From: Myxococcota bacterium
GTDB taxonomy: Bacteria > Myxococcota_A > UBA9160 > UBA4427
Direction of reading: 5' to 3'
NCBI GenBank assembly: GCA_029243605.1
Contig: JAQWRT010000024.1
Location: 1 to 64,000, forward strand
Length of the DNA: 64,000 nucleotides
Notes under the pieces: model-generated
Databases searched by the model: none
What the model saw: only the letters and a program-made list of their open reading frames with translations
What the model was told of the DNA's origin: nothing
Part shown: piece after piece, positions 36,152 to 44,997 of the stretch
Position numbering within the stretch: the stretch's first letter is position 1
How the letters are laid out: every line of letters starts with the position of its first letter
Translations under genes and position numbers: made by a program

Positions 36152-37504
36152 ATGGAGATCCGAGAATTCCTCGCCATCGGGATGTTCATTCTCTTTATCG
36201 TCCTCATCCTCACCGGCTTTCCCGTGGGATGGGTTCTCGGGGGCCTTGCGGTCTTCTTCACCGCTCTCGCCATCGTCTTCGAGCAGGATCTCGGAATCTA
36301 CACCGGCGTGGACTGGTCCTACAGCTCGCTGGTCATCGAACGCATCTGGGACCTGATGGACAACTGGGTCCTTGTCGCCCTGCCCATGTTCATCTTGATG
36401 GGCCTGCTTCTGGACCGCTCAGGCATTGCGGCCGAGTTGATGAAAAATATCGCGCGCCTCTTCGGCCGAGTTGGAGGAGGACTCGCCGTCACCATCGCCC
36501 TGATCGGTATGCTGCTCGCGGCCACTACCGGGATCATCGGTGCCTCGGTGGTCCTTCTCGCTCTGCTCGGCCTACCCGCCATGCTCGAACAGGACTATCA
36601 ACCCGAACTCGCCGCCGGGACGGTCTGCGCCGTGGGCACCCTGGGCATCCTGATTCCCCCGAGCATCATGCTCGTCCTGATGGCGGACCGACTCGCCATG
36701 TCCGTGGGTGATCTTTTCCTCGGAGCCCTGCTCCCAGGAGTGATGCTCGGTGCGCTCTATATCGCCTATATCCTCACCTTTGCCGCGTTGCGTCCCGAGG
36801 TGGCTCCGACCCCTGAAGATGCCCCCCCGCCCGACTGGCAAATGGTCGCCGACGTCGCGCGCATCGTCCTTCCCGCCCTAGCTCTTATCGTCCTGGTCCT
36901 CGGCAGCATCTTTTTCGGGATCGCAACGCCCACCGAGGCAGCCGGCGTGGGTGCCCTGGGCGCCCTGGGACTCGCTGGATTGAAGAGAAAGCTCTCTCTC
37001 ACGGTGATGCGAGATGTCCTGACCGAAACCTCGCGAACCACGGGCTACGTCTTCGCCATCTTCGTGGGCGCCACCGCGTATTCGCTGGTCCTGCGGGGCC
37101 TGGGTGGCGATGAACTGATCCACCGCGCCCTGCTCGAACTTCCACTCGGCCCCCAAGCGACGGTCATGGTGATCCTCTTCTTTACTTTTTTGCTCGGCTT
37201 CTTTCTCGACTGGATCGAGATCACATTGATCGTGTTGCCCCTGGTCGCGCCCGCCGTTGAATCTCTCGGCTTCGACCTTGTCTGGTTCACCGTTCTCTTC
37301 GCCGTCTGTCTGCAAACCTCTTTTCTCACTCCACCGGTGGGATTCGCCCTCTTCTACCTCAAGGGCGTCGCCCCCGAAGGCATCAAGGCCCCGACGATCT
37401 ACCGTGGCGTGATCTCCTTCATCGCGCTCCAGGTCCTGGCCCTGGGGCTCCTCTTCCTCTGGCCTGGCCTGGTCACCTGGCTTCCCAGCATGGCCTACGA
37501 CTGA
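36152..37504 (+). CDS. TRAP transporter large permease (DctM family)
   Basis: 450 residues, three bases after dctQ. About twelve membrane segments, with the family motifs GFPVGWVLGG, ATTGIIGASVVLLALLGLPA, GTLGILIPPSIMLVL, ATPTEAAGVGALGAL and the C-terminal FLTPPVGFALFYLKGVAP. DctM uses the sodium gradient, which the NQR complex of this genome could supply. The three TRAP genes form one operon, perhaps with gpmI. Confidence 0.95.
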   Translation: MEIREFLAIGMFILFIVLILTGFPVGWVLGGLAVFFTALAIVFEQDLGIYTGVDWSYSSLVIERIWDLMDNWVLVALPMFILMGLLLDRSGIAAELMKNIARLFGRVGGGLAVTIALIGMLLAATTGIIGASVVLLALLGLPAMLEQDYQPELAAGTVCAVGTLGILIPPSIMLVLMADRLAMSVGDLFLGALLPGVMLGALYIAYILTFAALRPEVAPTPEDAPPPDWQMVADVARIVLPALALIVLVLGSIFFGIATPTEAAGVGALGALGLAGLKRKLSLTVMRDVLTETSRTTGYVFAIFVGATAYSLVLRGLGGDELIHRALLELPLGPQATVMVILFFTFLLGFFLDWIEITLIVLPLVAPAVESLGFDLVWFTVLFAVCLQTSFLTPPVGFALFYLKGVAPEGIKAPTIYRGVISFIALQVLALGLLFLWPGLVTWLPSMAYD

Positions 37505-37523
37505 GCCGAACCATGAGCATTTC

Positions 37524-37892
37524 GTGGAGGACCAAGGTCGCTATGCGAGAGCCAAGTTGATCACCACGCCCCGGCTCAGGCTACGCCGCTGGGAGCCGTC
37601 CGACCTCGCCTCCTTCGCCGAAATTTGCGCCGACGAGGAGGTCATGGAATTTTTCCCGGCACCCATAAGCCGACAACAAAGCGACGACTTCATCGCCCGG
37701 GTAGACCGGCATTTCGACGAACACGGATACGGGTTCTGGGCGGCGGAGTGCCTGGAGGGACCCCGGCTCATGGGCTTCGTCGGACTCGCCCAAGTCGCTT
37801 TCGCCGCGGATTTCGTTCCCGCCGTAGAGATCGGCTGGCGCCTGGCCGCCTCGGATTGGGCGGGTTCTTCTCGCCGGACCGAAGCGGTCTGA
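37524..37892 (+). pseudogene. GNAT acetyltransferase lacking its C-terminal third
   Basis: 122 codons from GTG 37524 (TTG 37557 is an alternative). The sequence follows the RimJ/RimL type of N-acetyltransferase: TPRLRLRRWEPSDLASF, VMEFFPAPISRQQ, GYGFWAAE, and FVPAVEIGWRLAASDWAG. In complete members the acetyl-CoA loop and two more strands follow (about 55 residues). Here the frame stops right after TEAV, and the next base already belongs to the stop codon of the convergent ctaB. The cofactor site is incomplete, so activity is unlikely. Confidence 0.65.
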
Positions 37893-38768
37893 TCAGGACC
37901 CGAACCAAGCGCGGCCCGCAAGATCCACAATCATTGCGGCGAAGAGCCCGAGAAGTTGGACCAGGGACATCAGGAAGAGCCCCCGAGCCGCCTCGGTATC
38001 GCGCCGCACGCGAAGCTGCCAGGCACGCTGGAGAAAGAGGGCGTCGAGCACGAGTGCCGAGGCCAGATAGAAAAAGCCGAGGTCGAGGAAAACGTAAGGG
38101 GCCAGAGTGAAGGGGATCAGCACCAGCGACCAGATCAGAATCCGGTCGTAGGTGGCATCCTCACCGATTCGATCGGGCAACATGGGAAAGCCTGCCCGGG
38201 CGTAATCTTCCCGGCGAAAAAGCGCGATGGCGTAGAAATGCGGGGGTTGCCAGATGAAGATGATGGCAAAGAGCAGCCAGCCCGCCGCACCCACGTGACC
38301 GTCCGCCGCGGCGTCGGCGATCAAAGGGGCGATGGCCCCAGAAATTCCACCCACGATCACCGCGAAGGAAGTACGCGGCTTGAGCCAGAGGGTGTAGACA
38401 AAAATATAGATCCCGAGGGCGGCCACCGAAATCAAGGCCGGCACGCGACCCACGCTGAACCAGAGAAGCCCCACTCCAAGAACCGCAAGGCTGAGGCCGA
38501 AGATCAGGGCCGGTCGGGGGCCGAGCTCGCCTGCGGGAAGAGGCCTTTCCTGGGTGCGCTCCATCAACGCGTCGCGATCGCGCTCGAGGTAGCTGTTGAT
38601 GGAGTTGGCGGCGGCGGCAGAAAAAGCCGTGCCCATCAGGGTGGCGACGATCAGGGCCGGAGGCGGCCAACCGCCCGCGGCCAGCACCAGAGCGGGCAAA
38701 CCGGAGAAGAGGACCAGCGGCAGAATGCGTGGCTTCGTAAGGGCAATATAACTGGAGGCGCTGCTCAT
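37893..38768 (-). CDS. ctaB: Protoheme IX farnesyltransferase (heme O synthase)
   Basis: 291 residues. This is a UbiA-type prenyltransferase with the first Asp-rich motif in NSYLERDRDALMERTQERPL and the second region in KPRTSFAVIVGGISGAIAPLI; about eight membrane helices. FIWQPPHFYAIALFRREDY is specific to CtaB/CyoE. It attaches farnesyl to heme b to make heme O, the precursor used by ctaA next to it. Its start overlaps the end of ctaA by four bases. Confidence 0.96.
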   Translation of the reverse strand: MSSASSYIALTKPRILPLVLFSGLPALVLAAGGWPPPALIVATLMGTAFSAAAANSINSYLERDRDALMERTQERPLPAGELGPRPALIFGLSLAVLGVGLLWFSVGRVPALISVAALGIYIFVYTLWLKPRTSFAVIVGGISGAIAPLIADAAADGHVGAAGWLLFAIIFIWQPPHFYAIALFRREDYARAGFPMLPDRIGEDATYDRILIWSLVLIPFTLAPYVFLDLGFFYLASALVLDALFLQRAWQLRVRRDTEAARGLFLMSLVQLLGLFAAMIVDLAGRAWFGS

Positions 38769-39712
38769 CCGATTTCGACCATCCGGGCTTCTGGTTCGAT
38801 TTCCACCGGCGCGCCCCGTGCCCCCAGGGCTTCGCGGATCAACATCGCGGTGGCGAGGACAATAGCCGCTGCCAGCCCGCTATGCAGGGCGGTCACTGCA
38901 ATGGGAATTTGCAGCAGCACGTTCGCCGCCCCCACGCCGATCTGGGCCAAAACCAGACCAAATCCGAGGATTGCGAAAAGGTGGATTCGCCCGTAGGGAC
39001 GGGTCGCCACAGCGAGCCAGGCGTAGATACAGAGGAGAAAGAGGCCGTTCGCTCGGTGAAGAACCTGGATTCCCACCGGACCCTCGAGGCTGGGCGCAAA
39101 GCTCTGGCCATCGCAGGTCGGAAAATCCAGGCAGGCGAGCCCGGCATAATGACTCGAGATCCACCCCCCCAACAGCATTTGGAGGAAGAGCGAGAGCCCG
39201 AGAGCCACCAATCCGCTGGAAACGGCGCCCGGCAGAGCCTGGGACTCCTGGCCCCGGCCAAAATCTTCGGCCAAATCACGGGATATCCAAAGCAAGATCA
39301 AGCAAAAGCAATTCCCGAGGATCAGGTGGACCGATACGGTCCAGGGCGCAAGGGAGAGCAAAACCGTCAGGCCCCCGAAGACGACCTGGATCGCGAGTAC
39401 CACCCAAGCAAGAGCCAGACGAAGCCGCATTCGGGGCTCGCGCCAAGCGAGCACGGAGAGGCCCAGTAGCCCCAGGGAAATCGAGCCCGCGAAGACACGA
39501 TGCCCCCACTCAAAGGCGACCTTCAGATCGAATGTGGGCACCACTTCGCCGAAGCAGAGAGGCCAATCCGGGCAGGCCAGCCCGGCATCGTTGGCTCTGA
39601 CCAATGCCCCCACCACGATGAGGCAGAAAGTCAGGGCGGCAATCACCGCAAAGCCGTTCACCAGCAGAGGGCCGTAGTGGGGTGCATCGTTGTCGGGGAT
39701 TTGAGTCATCAT
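38765..39712 (-). CDS. ctaA: Heme A synthase (Cox15/CtaA family)
   Basis: 315 residues with eight membrane helices in two pseudo-repeats. The heme-ligand histidines are in FEWGHRVFAG, SVHLILGN, SSHYAGLACLDFP and VLHRANGLFLL. Each half has a cysteine pair in an outside loop: GLACPDWPLC and LACLDFPTC, as in the Bacillus and alphaproteobacterial proteins. It oxidises the C8 methyl of heme O to make heme A for aa3-type cytochrome oxidase. The oxidase subunit genes are not in the window. It is the first gene of the ctaA-ctaB unit. Confidence 0.95.
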   Translation of the reverse strand: MMTQIPDNDAPHYGPLLVNGFAVIAALTFCLIVVGALVRANDAGLACPDWPLCFGEVVPTFDLKVAFEWGHRVFAGSISLGLLGLSVLAWREPRMRLRLALAWVVLAIQVVFGGLTVLLSLAPWTVSVHLILGNCFCLILLWISRDLAEDFGRGQESQALPGAVSSGLVALGLSLFLQMLLGGWISSHYAGLACLDFPTCDGQSFAPSLEGPVGIQVLHRANGLFLLCIYAWLAVATRPYGRIHLFAILGFGLVLAQIGVGAANVLLQIPIAVTALHSGLAAAIVLATAMLIREALGARGAPVEIEPEARMVEIG

Positions 39713-39874
39713 GGAATCCAGGATCGAATCGGGTATCGGATCGGGGCTCGAGATCTGGCCCTTCGCCGGGATCGGCCGGAGTGGGCCCGGGCCGATGGCG
39801 GGCTAGGCTAGCGCAATACCAGCCATCGGCGGGGCACGGCTCGACAACCCATCCGCCACGAGGAGATCCGACGA

Positions 39875-40336
39875 ATGAGCCCAGCCGAGCCCAGGGGGAA
39901 GCGCTCGTGGCCCTTGGGACTGGCCGCCATCGCGGTCTCCATCGCCATCGCTGGGGCCTGGTGGGGACTGCCCCTGCGAAGCCCCCAGCCCCTGCACTCG
40001 GCCCCGGGCCCGAGCGCCATCACTCCGGGGGCCGGTGGAGTGGTGCTCGAACCGGGCAAAGAACCCCGTATCGACCCGCAATCATTGGTGCCCGGGAAAC
40101 CTCTCGAGGTTCACGTGAGCCTGCCACCGGAAGCGGCGGGCGTCGGCATCGAGTCGATCTGGATCTACGGGGAGAGCCACGCGCCTACCCAGATCGACGG
40201 ACGAAAGGCCGGGCCCACCCAAGTTCGTCTCGAGTTGGGCGCCGAGTTGCTCGGGCCCGGGCGGCATATCATCGAGTTGCGCACCGATGAGGTGAGTCCC
40301 ATTCCCCTGCGGCGCTACGCATTCGAGGTCCGTTGA
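39875..40336 (+). CDS. Hypothetical protein with one membrane anchor
   Basis: 153 residues, ATG 39875 with GAGGAG upstream. A basic lead (RGKRSW) precedes one hydrophobic helix (about 13-31, PLGLAAIAVSIAIAGAWWGL), a Pro/Ser-rich linker, and a beta-rich domain of about 95 residues (VHVSLPPEAAGVGIESIWIYG, TQVRLELGAELLGPGRHIIEL). It resembles a small immunoglobulin-like or carbohydrate-binding fold facing the periplasm, but I recognise no family. It stands between ctaA and the convergent giant propeller protein. Confidence 0.55.
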   Translation: MSPAEPRGKRSWPLGLAAIAVSIAIAGAWWGLPLRSPQPLHSAPGPSAITPGAGGVVLEPGKEPRIDPQSLVPGKPLEVHVSLPPEAAGVGIESIWIYGESHAPTQIDGRKAGPTQVRLELGAELLGPGRHIIELRTDEVSPIPLRRYAFEVR

Positions 40337-40351
40337 AGATCGAGTGGATTT

Positions 40352-43300
40352 TCAGCTCCGCTCCAGCCGAACGACCATCACGAAGCCAATCCCCAGCATC
40401 AAGAGCATCAAGAGCCCATGACCCGCCAGGGGCATCGAGGGAAGGGCCGGGGGGCCTTGGTTGGGATCGGTTCCCGCGAGAACCTCATCCCCATCGGAAA
40501 CCCCGTCACCATCGGTATCGAAATTAAGGGGGCTGCTCCCTGTGTCCGTAGGACCGACGAAGATTCCGCTATTGGTTTCGACGATATCGGGCAGACCGTC
40601 GTTGTCATCGTCTGCATCGCATGCATTTCCCTGGCTATCGCCGTCGAAGTTTTGCTGCAGGGCGTTCGGAACCTCAGCGCAATTGTCGACCCCGTCCGAT
40701 TGCCCGTCGCGATCGCGGTCGATCCCCATCCGAATACCGGCTCCCGGCGGGACCGCCGTATAGGTAATGGGCCCCTCGGTCGAGGCCAGTGCCCTCAAGG
40801 CTGAGTCACTGATCGTATTATTGAGATCATCGCGAAAGAGCCCACCCGGCTCGAGAACCCAACCCCGGGCGACCCCTCCCACCACGCCCTTGGCGATGAG
40901 ATCGCATTCGGGGACAGCTCCCCCCAGTGTCAGCGAATCGTAGATTGTTCCTGCCCGGCTGATCATCAATGAAATCCGGTCATTCACCAAGCCCCCACTG
41001 GCACTATCCAGGGTCATCTGTTGCCCAACTATGGCCGCAAGATCCGTGGGAAAAGCGAGAGAGAATTCGACCATCTCGATCACCTCTGCGGGCGAGAGCG
41101 AGAAGACCGGCGAGCTCAGGAAGGCGGTCAACGAACCCACCGAGCCGTCATGCAGATAACCGAAACCCTTGATCTGGTCGGCTAGGGGGAGGCCAGACCC
41201 GACCCCAGAGAACATTCCAATCTTGTCATAGAGATTTCGCATATGCGCGACCTTCGCATCTTGGACCAATCCCTCAAAGGTTCGAGCGCCGTCGGCGCCG
41301 AAGAATCCCAAGGCAGGGTCGAGGACATGGCAGCCATCGCAGGTTGCCACCGTATCGGTGGTCGACGCTCCCTCTGACGCCAGAAAATTCGCCCGGCCTG
41401 CAGCCTGGGCAGGGGTCAGCGAATTGTCGATACTCGCAACCGGGTTGGGGGGGAGGCCCACCTGAAGCATAAAGGTGGTGAACTTATTCATGTCCGCGAT
41501 GCTGATGCCTCCGTCGTGACCGAGCAGACCCTCGGTCGCGACGATGAAGTTATTGAAGGAGTGTTCTTCGTTGCAGGCCGCACCCGTGGGCTCGTTGCAC
41601 GGATCGGTGCCAAAGAATCCATCCACGCGATCGCCTCGCCAATGCATCCCCCCGTGAGTTGACAACCCCTTCAGGGTCTGGGTCGTCATGGGGCCCTTCA
41701 TCGGATGAAAAAACGGCTGGGCGGGAAGCAGACCGATGGCCGAGGGCTGAGTATTCGACGAGACCGAAGCATCCGGATCGCCCAGGTTCCAAGCCAGCTG
41801 GTCCGTATCCCCAAAGATGTGACAACTCGAGCAAGACGCCTCGCCATTGCCTGAAGTGTTCGCCGCGTCGTAGAGAAACGGACGCCCATCCACAATCGAT
41901 TGAGGCTCCGGATTGTGTAGGGCGTGGGTCTCGAGGGTCGCCTTGGACCCAAGGTCGATTGAGGCCAGAGTATTATCGAAGCGGGTAAAGACGTAGAGAC
42001 GGCCATTCGTTTCGTCGAGAACGAGACCACAAGGGCCGCCCCCTGTATCGATATAGTTCGCGCTCTCGGCAGTCGGATCGAAATTCGTTTCAAAGGCTGG
42101 GTCCTCGATACTCGCCGTGCTGAACACCCCCACCTTGGCCGAACCAAACGCCGCCGTATAAAGGGTGAGACCGTCCGAGGAGACAACGGATTGGAGAGGG
42201 GTCGCCAGGCTATGCTCGATCTGGGACGGGTCGACGAGGTCGGGAACATCGGTATGGAGCTTCGAGTAGTCGATGTGGAGGTTCAGATGCTGAGAATCCA
42301 CCGAGAGTGTATTCGGATCGATCACCGAAATGCGCGACTCCGAAAGGTGGCCCTGAACCGTGCTCCCTCCGTGGTGGCCCGCCCCCTCGAAATTGAAAAG
42401 ATTCGGAAGTTCGGTGTTCATCACGTAAATCATCCCCGAAGCGGGATTCGTCACCATATGGAAAAGAATCGTCCCCACCCCGACCACCTGCTGCAAGCCC
42501 GTCGGGCCACTGGCTGTCAGATTCGCGTCGAAGGAAACGACGTCGATATCGGGGAGATTCAAATTGACCAGTCCGCTCCAATCGCGTCCCGCAGCATCGA
42601 CCCATTGTGTTCCATCGAACTGAACGATGATGCCGGTTTCCGGCGCGGAAGCGCCGGCCGCGTTATCGCTCGGACCGAGGAGACCCCCCGGAGCCGATCC
42701 CGAGGGACCCGCGCTCGAAAAACCATTCGGGACCGCACCCTCGGGAATGATGGTGGTTCGATTGCCCGATCTGAAAGCCGCCGCATAGACCGTGTTGCCA
42801 TCCGGGCTTTTCGCCATGGCTCGAGGGGCACCCGCGAAGAACTCTAGGATCCGAAGGGGCGTGCCACCCAGGGGATGTCCGAGGCTCGTTGGATCAAAAA
42901 CCCAAACGTCTGCCCGGGGCGTACCGGGCACCCTTAGTTGAGGGTCGCCCGCTCCATTGACTCCTGAGATGGTGGGGTTCCTCCGATGCTGGCCCCGATG
43001 GGCGGTGGTGATGAAAGCGCGGGCGAGACCCGTGCCAGCAAAGATGACATCACGAGGCTCATCGCCCACGAGCAACGTCCTGACCACGGACGGCGGCGAA
43101 GCGGTGGGATCCACAATGCTCACGCTATCCGAGAGATGGTTGACCACCCACACCTCATCTGCCGCGCGGACCGCCACCGCGACGGGCTCGAGACCCACCG
43201 GCACCGAACCCGCCGGAACGAGACCCGCCGGAGTCACCGAGAAAATTTCGAGTCGGTTGTCCGGAATATTCGTCACGAAAAGAGTGCTTCCGTCGGCCGA

Positions 43301-43453
43301 CATCGCCAAGGGGCGAACCGGGCCGCTCTCGAAGGCGAAAAAATCTGTCTGGGCCGAGGCGAAGGACGGCACGGCGAGACCGAGCGCCACAAAAGCACCC
43401 GCCGCGATACACAGCGCGAACGCTCGCTTGAACCTCACCCCGAATGCCGTCAT
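40352..43453 (-). CDS. 1033-residue YVTN propeller / two-heme cytochrome c / calcium-repeat protein
   Basis: Start ATG 43453 has AGAGGGA upstream and opens a signal peptide (FALCIAAGAFVALGLA, cut after FASAQ). Residues about 30-520 hold YVTN-like propeller blades (RPLAMSADGSTLFVTN, SVSIVDPTAS, KSPDGNTVYAAAF). Two c-type heme sites follow, CSSCH at 541 and CDGCH at 705, in a region resembling diheme peroxidase/MauG proteins (MKGPMTTQTLKGLSTHGGMH, FGYLHDGSVGSL). Residues about 925-1005 are thrombospondin-3-like calcium repeats (DRDRDGQSDGVDNC, FDTDGDGVSDGDE). The end (LAGHGLLMLLMLGIGFVMVV plus RLERS) looks like a C-terminal sorting signal of the IPTL kind. I infer an exported, surface-held redox protein; its reaction is unknown. 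Confidence 0.82.
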   Translation of the reverse strand: MTAFGVRFKRAFALCIAAGAFVALGLAVPSFASAQTDFFAFESGPVRPLAMSADGSTLFVTNIPDNRLEIFSVTPAGLVPAGSVPVGLEPVAVAVRAADEVWVVNHLSDSVSIVDPTASPPSVVRTLLVGDEPRDVIFAGTGLARAFITTAHRGQHRRNPTISGVNGAGDPQLRVPGTPRADVWVFDPTSLGHPLGGTPLRILEFFAGAPRAMAKSPDGNTVYAAAFRSGNRTTIIPEGAVPNGFSSAGPSGSAPGGLLGPSDNAAGASAPETGIIVQFDGTQWVDAAGRDWSGLVNLNLPDIDVVSFDANLTASGPTGLQQVVGVGTILFHMVTNPASGMIYVMNTELPNLFNFEGAGHHGGSTVQGHLSESRISVIDPNTLSVDSQHLNLHIDYSKLHTDVPDLVDPSQIEHSLATPLQSVVSSDGLTLYTAAFGSAKVGVFSTASIEDPAFETNFDPTAESANYIDTGGGPCGLVLDETNGRLYVFTRFDNTLASIDLGSKATLETHALHNPEPQSIVDGRPFLYDAANTSGNGEASCSSCHIFGDTDQLAWNLGDPDASVSSNTQPSAIGLLPAQPFFHPMKGPMTTQTLKGLSTHGGMHWRGDRVDGFFGTDPCNEPTGAACNEEHSFNNFIVATEGLLGHDGGISIADMNKFTTFMLQVGLPPNPVASIDNSLTPAQAAGRANFLASEGASTTDTVATCDGCHVLDPALGFFGADGARTFEGLVQDAKVAHMRNLYDKIGMFSGVGSGLPLADQIKGFGYLHDGSVGSLTAFLSSPVFSLSPAEVIEMVEFSLAFPTDLAAIVGQQMTLDSASGGLVNDRISLMISRAGTIYDSLTLGGAVPECDLIAKGVVGGVARGWVLEPGGLFRDDLNNTISDSALRALASTEGPITYTAVPPGAGIRMGIDRDRDGQSDGVDNCAEVPNALQQNFDGDSQGNACDADDDNDGLPDIVETNSGIFVGPTDTGSSPLNFDTDGDGVSDGDEVLAGTDPNQGPPALPSMPLAGHGLLMLLMLGIGFVMVVRLERS

Positions 43454-43650
43454 GTCCCTCTTCCCTACCACCCGGAGACCTCAGCGATGAGCAATTCGCC
43501 TCACCCAGTGACTCAAACCATTCTATATGTAAACCATCGAATTCATCGGCAAATTTCAACGGAATAGACACCCAAAAAAGCGTGATGTCAGTCAGGCCTC
43601 GGAGAACCCTCGGGAGAACCCCCAAAAGAGCATTCAGCCTCCCTGCGGCC

Positions 43651-44874
43651 CTAGGAAGGCGCGGGAACCCCATATTTCTGGATGAGTCTGTAGACCGATG
43701 CACGACTGCGACTCAGCCTCTCCGCTGCCCGGGAAATATTCCCTCCCGCCTCCCGCAATGCGCAGTGGAGTTCATCCTTTTCCCGGGAAAGCTGAAAAGC
43801 CCGCAATCGGCCCAGGGCCTCCGGGCGTTCGTCGCACAGTTCGGCCAACTGGTCACGGCGGAGTACGCATCCGTCGTTGAATGCCAGGGCACGCTCCAAA
43901 AAACGCTCGAGTTGCAAGGCATTGCCTGGCCAAGAACGCTCGGCCAAAAACGCCTTCGACGCCTCACTCAGTCCTGCCCGGCGCCCCATGGCAACGCCAA
44001 TCCGGGCGAGCAAAGCGTCTGCGATTTCGGGCACGTCGTCTGGCCGTTCGCGCAAGGGGGTGAGTTCGATGGCTAGACGTCCAAGAGCTCCATGAAGTTC
44101 GGGCCCTTCGCCCGACGAAGCGAAGGAAGGCCCAAGAAAAATGTCCGAAGCAAAAAAACGGGGCGCCTTGGCAAAATTTCGTCTCTCGGCCTCTCGAAGG
44201 CGCTCAAGGAAGAAGGCCCGAGCAGCCGGACCGAAACGGTGAACTTCTTTCAGGTAGACAGCCCCCTCTCGAGGCAAGCCTTGAGCGGGCCTCCACTCTG
44301 ACGAATCCAGCACCTCGAGACGCTCGCCCGCGCTCGATCCATAGTCATGGAGGGCCGCGACCACCGCGCTACGCCCGCTCCCTTCCTCACCCACCACCAG
44401 GACCGGCGCCCGGAGCGGCGCCAGTCCGCGGATTCTCGAGCGACACCTTTGCATAACCGGACTCGAACCCGCGATTCTTTTTTCGAGGTCTTCGCAAGGC
44501 CGACCCTCTCGGCGACGAGCGATCAGGGAACGAATACGATGAACGAAAGCTGCGGCCTCCATATCGACGGGCGAAGTAAAATCATCCGCCCCCGCGCTGA
44601 GCGCAGCGACTGCCTCTTGGACCGAGGCCCTGGAGGCGAGAATCAGGATCGGGAGGTCAGTTTTTCGACGAATGCCTCGAAGTAGCGAGTTGGCATCGCA
44701 ACAAGAGGAGTTTAACTCGAGAACAAGAGCATCGGGGTCGCTCCCGAGAAGAGTACGCCGTAGCTCCTCCTCTTGTTTCGCATAGACGAGTTCGTAGCCG
44801 GCTTCTTCCAGGGCGGCGATCCGTGGACTCCACCCCACCTGGCGATCTTGAAGCATCAAAACTATTCGGGCCAT
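43651..44874 (-). CDS. NtrC-shaped regulator with degenerate receiver and ATPase, intact Fis-type HTH
   Basis: 407 residues from ATG 44874, preceded by GGAGAG. Residues 1-120 form a receiver-like domain in which the phospho-Asp stretch is LVLELN and the conserved Lys is missing (FTSPVD). The AAA-like middle has VGEEGSGRSAVV (Walker A Lys changed to Arg) and GAVYLKEVH (Walker B Asp changed to Lys), and the segment with the sigma-54 contact GAFTGA is absent. PLRERPDDVPEIADALL and RSWPGNALQLERFLERAL remain. The C-terminus is a normal Fis-type helix-turn-helix (AGGNISRAAERLSRSRASVYR). Thus it probably binds DNA but neither hydrolyses ATP nor activates sigma-54. It lies directly upstream of the propeller/cytochrome gene, its likely target. 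Confidence 0.8.
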   Translation of the reverse strand: MARIVLMLQDRQVGWSPRIAALEEAGYELVYAKQEEELRRTLLGSDPDALVLELNSSCCDANSLLRGIRRKTDLPILILASRASVQEAVAALSAGADDFTSPVDMEAAAFVHRIRSLIARRREGRPCEDLEKRIAGSSPVMQRCRSRIRGLAPLRAPVLVVGEEGSGRSAVVAALHDYGSSAGERLEVLDSSEWRPAQGLPREGAVYLKEVHRFGPAARAFFLERLREAERRNFAKAPRFFASDIFLGPSFASSGEGPELHGALGRLAIELTPLRERPDDVPEIADALLARIGVAMGRRAGLSEASKAFLAERSWPGNALQLERFLERALAFNDGCVLRRDQLAELCDERPEALGRLRAFQLSREKDELHCALREAGGNISRAAERLSRSRASVYRLIQKYGVPAPS

Positions 44875-44997
44875 CGCACTCTCCGCCCGAATTTTATCAC
44901 GATGCAAGAGGCAAGGGGCACGAAGTCATCCTCGACTTGAGCCGGAGAAGGGTTTGGGTGTCGGGATTCGTCGAAAGGTGTCGAACTCTGTCGAGTC

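Noticed and set aside
44450..44480. GACTCGAACCCGC resembles the T-arm of a minus-strand tRNA
   Set aside because: It lies in the coding sequence of the NtrC-shaped regulator and the rest of a cloverleaf is absent.
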